NCBI GenBank assembly: GCA_029718625.1
Contig: CM056397.1
Coordinates: 1 to 64,000, forward strand
From: Synaphobranchus kaupii
Lineage: Eukaryota > Chordata > Actinopteri > Anguilliformes > Synaphobranchidae
Reading direction: 5' to 3'
Length of the DNA: 64,000 nt
Shown here: in pieces, positions 23,701 to 34,249 of the stretch
How the letters are laid out: every line of letters starts with the position of its first letter
How positions within the stretch are numbered: the first letter of the stretch is position 1
Notes under the pieces: generated by a model
The model's database searches: none
What the model saw: the letters and a program-made list of their open reading frames with translations, nothing else
What the model was told of the DNA's origin: nothing
Position numbers and translations under genes: made by a program

Positions 23701-26700
23701 GTGGTTCCTGGATCAGCGTGTAGAACAGTGGTTCCTGGATCAGAGTGTAGAACAGTGGTTCCTGGGTCAGAGTGTAGAACAGTGGTTCCTGGGTCAGAGT
23801 GTAGAACAGTGGTTCCTGGATCAGAGAGTAGAACAGTGGTTCATGGGTCAGAGTGTAGAACAGTGGTTCCTGGGTCAGAGTGTAGAACAGTGGTCCCTGG
23901 GACAAAGTGTAGAACAGTGGTTTCTGGATCAGCGTGCAGAACAGTGGTTCCTGGATCAGAGTGTAGAACAGTGGTTCCTGGATCAGCGTGCAGAACAGTG
24001 GTTCCTGGATCAGAGGTAGAACAGTGGTTCCTGGATCAGAGTGTAGAACCGTGGTTCCTGGATCAGAGTGTAGAACAGTGGTCCCTGGGACAAAGTGTAG
24101 AACAGTGGTTCCTGGATCAGAGTGTAGAACAGTGGTCCCTGGGACAAAGTGTAGAACAGTGGTTCCTGGATCAGAGTGTAGAACAGTGGTTCCTGGGACA
24201 GAGTGTAGAACAGTGGTCCCTCGGTCAGAGTGTAGAACAGTGGTTCCTGGGTCAGAGTAAAGAACAGTGGTTCCTGGATCAGTGTGCAGAACAGTGGTTC
24301 CTGGATCAGAGTGTAGAACAGTGGTTCCTGGGTCAGAGTGTAGAACAGTGGTTCCTGGATCAGTGTGCAGAACAGTGGTCCCTGGATCAGAGTGTAGAAC
24401 AGTGGTTCCTGGATCAGCGTGCAGAACAGTGGTTCCTGGATCAGAGGTAGAACAGTGGTTCCTGGATCAGAGTGTAGAACAGTGGTTCTTGGATCAGAGT
24501 GTAGAACAGTGGTTCCTGGATCAGCGTGCAGAACAGTGGTTCCTGGATCAGAGTGTAGAACAGTGGTTCCTGGATCAGCGTGTAGAACAGTGGTTCCTGG
24601 ATCAGAGTGTAGAACAGTGGTTCCTGGGTCAGAGTGTAGAACAGTGGTTCCTGGATCAAAGTAAAGAACAGTGGTTCCTGGGTCAGAGTGTAGAACAGTG
24701 GTTCCTGGGTCAGAGTGTAGAACAGTGGTCCCTGGGACAAAGTGTAGAACAGTGGTTTCTGGATCAGCGTGCAGAACAGTGGTTCCTGGATCAGAGTGTA
24801 GAACAGTGGTTCCTGGATCAGCGTGCAGAACAGTGGTTCCTGGATCAGAGGTAGAACAGTGGTTCCTGGATCAGAGTGTAGAACCGTGGTTCCTGGATCA
24901 GAGTGTAGAACAGTGGTCCCTGGGACAAAGTGTAGAACAGTGGTTCCTGGATCAGAGTGTAGAACAGTGGTTCCTGGGACAGAGTGTAGAACAGTGGTCC
25001 CTCGGTCAGAGTGTAGAACAGTGGTTCCTGGGTCAGAGTAAAGAACAGTGGTTCCTGGATCAGTGTGCAGAACAGTGGTTCCTGGATCAGAGTGCAGAAC
25101 AGTGGTTCCTGGATCAGAGTGTAGAACAGTGGTTCCTGGGTCAGAGTGTAGAACAGTGGTTCCTGGATCAGTGTGCAGAACAGTGGTCCCTGGATCAGAG
25201 TGTAGAACAGTGGTTCCTGGATCAGCGTGCAGAACAGTGGTTCCTGGATCAGAGGTAGAACAGTGGTTCCTGGATCAGAGTGTAGAACAGTGGTTCTTGG
25301 ATCAGAGTGTAGAACAGTGGTTCCTGGATCAGCGTGCAGAACAGTGGTTCCTGGATCAGAGGTAGAACAGTGGTTCCTGGATCAGAGTGTAGAACAGTGG
25401 TTCTTGGATCAGAGTGTAGAACAGTGGTCCCTGGGACAAAGTGTAGAACAGTGGTTCCTGGATCAGAGTGTAGAACAGTGGTTCCTGGGACAGAGTGTAG
25501 AACATTGGTCCCTCGGTCAGAGTGTAGAACAGTGGTTCCAGGGTCAGAGTAAAGAACAGTGGTTCCTGGGTCAGAGTGTAGAACAGTGGTTCCTGGATCA
25601 GTGTGCAGAACAGTGGTCCCTGGATCAGAGTGTAGAACAGTGGTTCCTGGATCAGAGTGTAGAACAGTGCTTCCTGGATCAGAGAGTAGAACAGTGGTTC
25701 CTGGATCAGCGTGCAGAACAGTGGTTCCTGGATCAGCGTGTAGAACAGTGGTTCCTGGATCAGAGTGTAGAACAGTGGTTCCTGGGTCAGAGTAAAGAAC
25801 AGTGGTTCCTGGGTCAGAGTGTAGAACAGTGGTTCCTGGGTCAGAGTGTAGAACAGTGGTTCCTGGATCAGCGTGCAGAACAGTGGTTCCTGGATCAGAG
25901 TGTAGAACAGTGGTTCCTGGATCAGCGTGTAGAACAGTGGTTCCTGGATCAGAGTGTAGAACAGTGGTTCCTGGGTCAGAGTGTAGAACAGTGGTTCCTG
26001 GGTCAGAGTGTAGAACAGTGGTTCCTGGATCAGAGAGTAGAACAGTGGTTCATGGGTCAGAGTGTAGAACAGTGGTTCCTGGATCAGTGTGCAGAACAGT
26101 GGTCCCTGGATCAGAGTGTAGAACAGTGGTTCCTGGATCAGAGTATAGAACAGTGGTTCCTGGATCAGAGAGTAGAACAGTGGTCCATGGGTCAGAGTGT
26201 AGAACAGTAGTCCATGGGTCAGAGTGTAGAACAGTGGTTCCTGGATCAGCGTGTAGAACAGTGGTTCCTGGGTCAGAGTAAAGAACAGTGGTTCCTGGGT
26301 CAGCGTGTAGAACAGTGGTTCCTGGATCAGCGTGTAGAACAGTGGTTCCTGGATCAGAGTGTAGAACAGTGGTTCCAGGATCATTTGCAGAACAGTGGTT
26401 CCTGGATCAGAGTGTAGAACAGTGGTTCCTGGATTAGAGTGTAGAACAGTGGTTCCTGGATCAGCGTGTAGAACAGTGGTTCCTGGATCAGCGTGCAGAA
26501 CAGTGGTTCCTGGATCAGAGTGTAGAACAGTGGTTCCTGGGTTAGAGTGTAGAACAGTGGTTCCTGGGTCAGAGTGTAGAACAGTGGTTCCTGGATCAGA
26601 GAGTAGAACAGTGGTTCATGGGTCAGAGTGTAGAACAGTGGTTCCTGGATCAGTGTGCAGAACAGTGGTCCCTGGATCAGAGTGTAGAACAGTGGTTCCT

Positions 26701-27358
26701 GGATCAGAGTATAGAACAGTGGTTCCTGGATCAGAGAATAGAACAGTGGTCCATGGGTCAGAGTGTAGAACAGTAGTCCATGGGTCAGAGTGTAGAACAG
26801 TGGTTCCTGGATCAGCGTGTAGAACAGTGGTTCCTGGGTCAGAGTAAAGAACAGTGGTTCCTGGGTCAGAGTGTAGAACAGTGGTTCCTGGATCAGCGTG
26901 TAGAACAGTGGTTCCTGGATCAGAGTGTAGAACAGTGGTTCCTGGGTCAGAGTGTAGAACAGTGGTTCCTGGATCAGAGTGTAGAACAGTGGTTCCAGGA
27001 TCATTTGCAGAACAGTGGTTCCTGGATCAGAGTGTAGAACAGTGGTTCCTGGATTAGAGTGTAGAACAGTGGTTCCTGGATCAGAGTGTAGAACAGTGGT
27101 TCCAGGATCATTTGCAGAACAGTGGTTCCTGGATCAGAGTGTAGAACAGTGGTTCCTGGATTAGAGTGTAGAACAGTGGTTCCTGGATCAGAGTGTAGAA
27201 CAGTGGTTCCTGGATCAGCGTGCAGAACAGTGGTTCCTGGATCAGAGTGTAGAACAGTGGTTCCTGGGTCAGAGTGTAGAACAGTGGTTCCTGGATCAGC
27301 GTGCAGAACAGTGGTTCCCAGATGAGTTTATATAACAGTGGTCCCTGGGTCAGTGTAG
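20789..27358. repeat. Giant 27-bp minisatellite, about 240 copies, with higher-order repeats
   Basis: The unit starts AGAACAGTGGTTCCTGGATC and ends AGAGTGT. Common variants are GGGTCAG for GGATCAG, GCGTGCAG for GAGTGTAG, TCCCTGGGACAAAG and GAGTAAAG. A one-base-deleted unit (AGAGGTAG) recurs at 20,993, 21,721, 22,287, 22,691, 23,095, 24,012, 24,443, 24,847, 25,251 and 25,358. Two 404-bp steps from 22,287 to 23,095 are repeated 2,156 bases further on. Since 27 is nine codons, four of six frames are free of stops in the consensus unit, giving spurious frames up to 375 codons (22,892-24,019). The array decays at both edges. Confidence 0.98.
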
Positions 27359-27550
27359 AGTTAGAATAAATTTTCTGTGTCAGTGTGTAGTTAAACTGAG
27401 TGTGAACTCTGTTCATAACATTTGCTCTTCCAGACTTCCACATTTCCACGTGTAAGTAATACTGTGTGACCTGTTTAAATGCACTACATTGCGGCTGGTT
27501 ACGCCGTTATCGCACAAAGGCCTTGTTCATATTGAGAGCCTCATCCATTC

Positions 27551-27588
<38 letters not shown>

Positions 27589-27612
27589 ATGCGTCAGTGT
27601 TTCTGCATGTAC

Positions 27613-27645
<33 letters not shown>

Positions 27646-28746
27646 CAGACAAAGAACATTTCTACTGTCTAGTTTCTCATTCCTGGAACTTCCTGCTGAA
27701 AACAGGAAAACCTTTCTGACCACACGCTGTTGTCTCTGAATATGTACGGGGTGTGTCTGATCAATCTACACATTGATCAGGCACACCCACATTTGTCATG
27801 CGACCCACCTTTGTCTGCGGATAAGTGGAAGATGGGATATCAAGGAGGAGGGGAAGAGAGGGAGTTGGATGGATGGAGAGTGGGAAGCTGAGGATTATTT
27901 TACAATATTCTCTTTTGCAGATGCCAGCACACACTGACACAGGTGGACACTTACTCGTTCGCAGGCACACACACACACATAAGCACACACATGCACTCAC
28001 ACACACATAGGCACATACATACACACACACACACACAAACATGTAGACACATGCACAAACACACACACACACACACACACGCATGTATGCATGCACACAC
28101 ATGCACACACAGTGGGGCACTGAGAGGCACTGTGCAACACAGGGGCATGTACCTCGTGACTTTTAATCAGCGGTGAGAAATAAATGTCCTAATTTTGAGA
28201 CGGGACTCCCTTGCAGACACGCTGTGACCTGAGCGGATTTCTCCCACCTCTCAGGGGGAGAACAGGGGCGAAAGTTCAGAATAACAACAGTGAACATTCT
28301 GCGTTGAGACAGTGAGGACGTGGGAACAGCGGGACCTCGCTGGACTACTTCCACTGGGTAGAACACTCTTGGAAATCCTCTCAATTCTCTCTTTTAAAGT
28401 CACTTTTGTCAGAAACCCTGCTGAGCCTCCAAAAAAAAAAAAGAGGAAAAAAAAACCCGAATAACTGAAACCTGAGAAACTGGAAGTCAAAAGAGATTTG
28501 AAGCCGAGGCCTTGATCATTATTATTTTTTCAGTGAGTAATATTCCCTGCAAGAGTCAAGATTAACATACTGAAACAGCATGTTTGCAATATGCATACAG
28601 AAAATATGGCTTTAACCACAACTTAGTACAACTTTAGTACAGCTTTAACCATAACTTAGTATATCATTAGAAGAAGCAACACTGGGGGGGTTCTCCTTAT
28701 TACTAAAAGCTTCTAATTTAGAAGGCTTGCGTGGCTCAGATTAAGC
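27359..28746. repeat. GT, GA and CA microsatellites in otherwise plain DNA
   Basis: A GT run lies at 27,554-27,587, a GA run at 27,614-27,642, and a long interrupted CA-rich tract at about 27,961-28,113. The Cys/Val and His/Thr frames over them are simple-repeat translations. No gene is seen. Confidence 0.9.
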
Positions 28747-29482
28747 TAGTGGTTCTCAAACTCGGTCCTGGGGCCCCCCTGTGTATGCTGGTTTTCGTTC
28801 CAAGAATTTTAACAAGCTGTTTTTTTAATTGCACTTTTCATGTTTTGATGGATTATTTACCCTCTTAAAACAAATTATGTCAGAAAATAGCTATGCATGC
28901 CACGTAGAATAAATGTCCCATGTTCACATTTTGCTTATTGTGCTATATTGCAAACAACTACATAAAGAGTTAACAAAATGTTATAACTGATCAAATTAAA
29001 GACTGAGGTGAATCAATATGCTCCTAATTAGGTCGTTGAACACGTGTTTAAGTTCTTTCATAATTTTGTTTCCTTAAACTTATTAACAGATTGCAGGTTT
29101 GGCTCATTATCAATTTGCGTTGTCCTTGAATTGTTCATTATCAAACAAATGGTTAGTTTTCATGGCCATGTGTCCACACTTTCACCAATTAGGAGCCCAA
29201 TTCACCTCTGCCTTTCATTTGCTCTGTTTTGTTACCTCTTGTAATGAAACTGTTTGCAATATAGCACAATAAGAAAAATGTGAACAAGGGACCTTTATTC
29301 TACGTGGCATGCATAGCTATTTTGTGACATAATTTGCCTTAAGAGGGTAAATAATCCATCAAAACATGAAAAGTGCAATTAAGACAAATTAACAGCTTGT
29401 TAAAATTCTTAGATCACAATTGTGGTTGGAACGAGAACCAGCATACACAGGGGGGCCCCAGGACCGAGTTTGAGAACCACTG
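28747..29482. mobile_element. Complete foldback hAT-like MITE, 736 bp
   Basis: The left end TAGTGGTTCTCAAACTCGGT matches, inverted, the right end that closes with GAGTTTGAGAACCACTG. Homology between the arms continues inward for about 270 bases, so almost the whole element is a palindrome with a central spacer near 29,040-29,185. The 8-bp flanks are GATTAAGC (28,739-28,746) and AATTAAGT (29,483-29,490), identical in the six central bases; this fits a hAT target duplication. No coding capacity. A second copy lies at 1-462. Confidence 0.9.
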
Positions 29483-29490
29483 AATTAAGT

Positions 29491-29989
29491 CACTCACCAC
29501 CAGGACAGTTTGAGCACCTTAGAGAACTGTAGCTTAACACAGGACTGTGCCCTAAACCGAGCATGACCAAGTCCTACACTGCAGGACACAACTGGCCTTG
29601 TTCTGCTGGGGTAGAGTGGCCATAGGCTGTTCTGTGGACACCCCCAATAGCGCCCCCTAGCTACTCACCAAACATCTGCAAGTAGTGCAAGGTTGCTGGA
29701 GTACACTGCATGGCTCGTAGTAGGGAAAACAGTCAGAGGATTGCTTTGGAAAAAGGATTGCTTTTGGTAAACTTCCGCTACAGTGCTACCTGCATAGGTG
29801 TGGGTGGAACATCTGTGATGCGAGAGCACCAGTAAAATTGGAGACGATAGCAATTGCTAGAATAAAGCTTTTTCTTGTGGTAGTGGACTTTCCACCAATC
29901 TAAGGAGGAACATGCACATTGATGAAAACCCTTACGATGACTCTTCATCTTCCGAACTTGAGATTTTGAATTTGGCTCCGTTTACATTT
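29491..29989. other. No feature recognised
   Basis: Short stretch between the MITE and the LINE relic. Its right part may be upstream sequence of the LINE, but no domain could be read. Confidence 0.3.
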
Positions 29990-32650
29990 GTAAATATTTA
30001 TACAGGCCTTCGAGCCCCACGCTTACTGGAATTTAAACAATATATCCCATCTTGCAATTGACTCAGATAAAACCCTGGTTATTGGGGACTTCAATATTCA
30101 TGTTGATACAGGAACTGACCTACGTAAGAAGAATTTCCACTCCCTACTTCATAAGCTTTGTCTGATATTTGCCAGAGGCACATCCACAGTCACGGCCTTT
30201 ACCTTGTGATTTTGCAAGGCCAAGATATTTTAAATATTTCCCCCCACCATATAATCCAGCCCTCTCTCATCACTTTATCTTCCGGCATCCAGCCTTACCA
30301 GGCTTGCCCCTGAGTGATGCCTTACACAAGCAAACTCCACAACTTCAACGCACTTCCTGAGAGCCCTCTTTGATTTGCAGGGAAGAGCCAGATCCAAGAA
30401 TCTCAGCAGACCATTACTCAGGAGATTTTCCGCTGAATAAATTAAATATTATCCTCATGAAAAAGAAGAAAAAAAAACTCTATGCTGTAGCACCTCTTGA
30501 AATTCAACCAAAAATAGCATGCTCTTTAACATAATGAGCACACACAAACTGAAACAGGCATGCCGATGTCTTGGACCCAGACAGAGAGCCACTAATCTTT
30601 TTTTTTTTTTTCCCATGGTTTGGACAGCCTTGTAAAAGAACATAAAAACATCTCTTTCAATAGCAAGGTCAACCAACTTTCCTGCCTTCATTCAGTTCTT
30701 AAAGACAATCTTAAAATGGGATTCAATGGCCTTAACTTTGACTAACAAAAAAAAACAATAATTTATTTTCTTCCCAAACACAGTTTTGCATGTTCAGCAA
30801 TGACTAACACTAACTCGCCAAACTCAGTTTGTGAAGAAAAAGTGTAAAACTTGCATTCATTTGTCAAAGTTAAGGTTAAATGTTGATTGAATAAAGGCCA
30901 TAGATTTCTCTTTAGAAGAGTTATCCTGACCAAAACAGAACCTGATTCAAGTGAATATTTCTGAATATACAGATTCTTCCAACAGTCATGATTTTGTGAC
31001 CTCAAAGGAATTGAGACAATATAAATCTTGTCAGCAATCAACCAGATATAATGGAAAATGTGACAACAACAAAAATGCCTAAGCCAAGATGTGTGGAAGC
31101 ATTCTCTTAAATATCACCAGGCTGAGCTGACAACACTTATGCATAATAGCATCTAAATCCTCTAAATGCACACTGGATCCTGTTCAACCAAGCTTTTAAA
31201 GAGTTTCTTCCTGTTCAACCTATCTTGAGTGTCATCAGTGATTCTCTTTCAACATGTGCTGGGACTTTTTGGACTAGCCGTCATAAAGCCAATGCTTTTA
31301 AAAAAATACAACTTTAGATTCAAATATCTTTAAAGCTACAGCACAGAGACAGTCCTCAAGCTCTCCATCTGAGAATTTCCTAAAGCCTACATACTACTTT
31401 TGCTCAAATAACACCTGTGAAAATCATTTTTTAAGCTGGCCAACACAGAGCATACATTCTCACTAAAGTCGTTAATGATACACTTCTCTCCTCTGATCAA
31501 AGGTATATTTACCTGTTGAGGCTTCTAGATCTTGGTGTAGCTTCTGACATCACTGACCAGTAATTCCTCCTAAATCAGATTGTCTTATAGAAAAGATTAT
31601 TTGAATTATGTGAACCTATGTTTCATGAAAGAAAGTGCAATTATGTTGTATTATATTTATATTACATTACATAATCATTTTACAATAATTATAATGCTAA
31701 TTATAATGCAAATGCATAAGCCTTATTAACATATAGTCTGATTGCATTTACCATGTCTGAAACTATTCTGTATATTAAAAAGGTCCCCATTCTTGGGTAT
31801 TTTATTAATGCTATGCTTCATACATTTTATGTTCGCTAAATGTTAGGTTTAGGAACTTTCCCATATATTTCTACTGTATGCTTTCTTTATATAACGTATA
31901 ATACAATGTTTCATGCCTTCGGAATTTAAGAATCTGGATAATGGCAAACTTTTTAAATTAATCTGACAAAAGTGAGATTATGCTTCTTGGACCCTGACAG
32001 CTTTGTGATAATGTCACAGACTTTTTGGCTAAATATTTATGAACCCTGTTACTCCAGTTTAGAAAGCTGACCCAGATTTCTCCCTTGAGCACCATGTATA
32101 AAAGTATGTCAGGGCTAATTTCTTCCATCTCAGAAACATCGGTGCATTAATTATGTTTTCGACATTGCAATGCTGCAGCAAGAGCTATTAATGCTTTTGT
32201 CTCTTCAATGCTGGATTACTGTCAGGCTGTCCAACATATATTCTGGCACACCCTCAAATTATGTTAAAGTTAAATAAATGCTCTGCTAAGGCTTCAAAGA
32301 TAAAATAAATGGACCAGACCAGGCCTGTCCATGTTTCCCTTCATTCCCTGTCAAATACTGTGCACACAACAAGATCTTTTCACTATTTCAAAAGCATGGA
32401 GTTGGCTCAGGCATGTTTTTTTCACATCAACTAAACAGGCCATTACGACTGTAGGGTGCCATCTATCTCACCACACAACATTCAGTGTTAAGTCCTAATC
32501 CTCTCTCCCTGTAAGATGACTGATTCTAGTCCTACCAACCTACTCTCTTGATTGTCCAATCATCACCCTGCCCATCACCTGACTACAGAATATCAGTTGT
32601 GTTAGTCATCGTGTCAGACTGCATTTAGTGAAAATATGATTATTCATGGT
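29990..32650 (+). pseudogene. Decayed L2-like LINE (endonuclease and reverse transcriptase remnants)
   Basis: Blocks in the expected order are still readable on the plus strand. At 30,084-30,113 the translation is GDFNIHVDTG, the endonuclease (APE-type) motif. At 31,522-31,557 it is LLDLGVASDITD, a degraded form of the reverse-transcriptase block usually written LDLSAAFDTVDH, preceded by VVNDTLLSSD. At 31,962-31,994 it is SDKSEIMLLGP, and at 32,184-32,222 AINAFVSSMLDYC, two conserved later blocks. Frameshifts and stops separate all blocks, and the active-site aspartates of the FADD box are not visible. The family assignment to L2 rests on these blocks and is inferred. The exact ends are not defined. 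Confidence 0.8.
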
Positions 32651-32709
32651 TCGTTTTAGTGTATAAATGCAAATTGGGATTACATTTTTAGCTCAGATGA
32701 ATTGTATGA

Positions 32710-32710
<1 letters not shown>

Positions 32711-32752
<42 letters not shown>

Positions 32753-32812
32753 TGTGCGTACGTACGTACGTACGTACGTACGTATGTGCCTGCACATGTG
32801 TGTGTGTGTGTG
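32711..32812. repeat. (GT)n followed by (GTAC)n microsatellite
   Basis: A 40-base GT run (32,711-32,750) is followed after a short GTGTGC spacer by six to seven GTAC units (32,757-32,784) and another GT run to 32,812. The GTAC part is self-complementary and can extrude a cruciform. Confidence 0.95.
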
Positions 32813-34249
32813 GTGACACCAACCAGTAAACAATAAGTAACAATCAGCGTCAGTCAACACTGCCCCTGACAAGATAGTGGCTAGTCTTCACATAAATATA
32901 GAAGCACTAGCGAGCTGGCCATCCCCATAATAACAGTTTACGATTTTAAGACCATCATAATGTATTGTGGGCAGAGATGGGCTGTCCTTACAATGCCGGC
33001 GGTAGAACGGTCTCCCACATACGTGGGGAAGCGCTATGAGCTCTGCAGAGCATCATTTCGCACAGAAAGCCCCTTTTTCTGACGGGCTTTTAAAAAATCA
33101 CTCACAAATGCTTAGTCAGCTCCGCCATGACTTGTCCGGACCTTTCAGCGAACGGCTTTTGGCAACGAGGCAGTTCACCTCCATCTTGAAGGCCCTGTGA
33201 TTTAATGACCACGATTTGTTGCTGTTCGAGCGGAGGAGGCAGGATTCTGGAGGGCTTTGATGGAAGAGATGGTGAGAGTGAATTGGCTCTGTAGAGGAGT
33301 CTCTGTAGTTTGTTCAGGGGCAGTGTGGTTACTGGCAATGGATGACCCAACTATTCAGAGCTTGGCAACAGGCTAAATGTCTGCAACCCATCCTGGCTTT
33401 TGCGTAGAGAGTGCACAGAGAAGCTGAAGACCTATAAACCCCTCACATTATTCACGCTGAGTTGCCTGTCCGCTTATAGTAACCACCTGTTTGTGCTAGC
33501 TAGGCCTTTGTGGGGCATTTGCTGCCATTAACTCAAGCTCGTTGCTGATCTGCCTTCTATGGCTGACTCCAGATAAGAAATAGTAACCTGCTGATTGTAG
33601 AACCCGCACAGCTAGACCAATGAGGGAATAGCTGGAGGGGAAGGAGCAAACGTGTTTTTCCTCTGCTGTTGTGATGTAAATAAAAAGAGGTTAGTGATTT
33701 ATCCTCCGTTCATGAATAGAGCACAAGTACATTTAAGAATATACCGGGTCCGTCGCCACGAGTCAGATATGAATGCGCTGCTCCATATCCCGCTTAAGAC
33801 AGGCCTGAAACGGATCAGTATGATTCTTATTATTCTCCGTTCGCAAACGGGGCCATGTTGTCATCACAGATATATCCGACCTGTCGTCCAAATGTCAATA
33901 TTCTAATGGGAGCATTAGAACATTCACAAAGGAGCTGAACAACACATCGAATATATCTATGATCACAAACAGTAAGCGTAACAGTTACTATTAGTTTACT
34001 CGTAATTATCTGACTCCATATTAAACTATAATTTAGAATTTCACTTTAATCATGCGTGAAGCTCAGAGTGGTTACACTCGACACTATTTCTCAATATATG
34101 CTCCCGGGATTAGCACTATTGCCGAATCTCAGTTCGGTGGAGAACACAGAGGTTGGGGGTCTGGCCAACACAATACATGCATTATATTTTACATAGATAG
34201 TTGCGAGCCCAGGTCAGCGTGCACTCAGAGGGCTCCTTAAGGCTAATTT
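32813..34249. other. No feature recognised
   Basis: Mixed-composition DNA; the longest frames are about 84 codons and show no domain. No repeat edges were identified. Confidence 0.3.

Noticed and set aside
20789..27358. CRISPR-like array or a repeat-protein gene
   Set aside because: Repeats are directly adjacent without unique spacers, and the open frames follow from a stop-free 27-base unit in several frames at once, on both strands.
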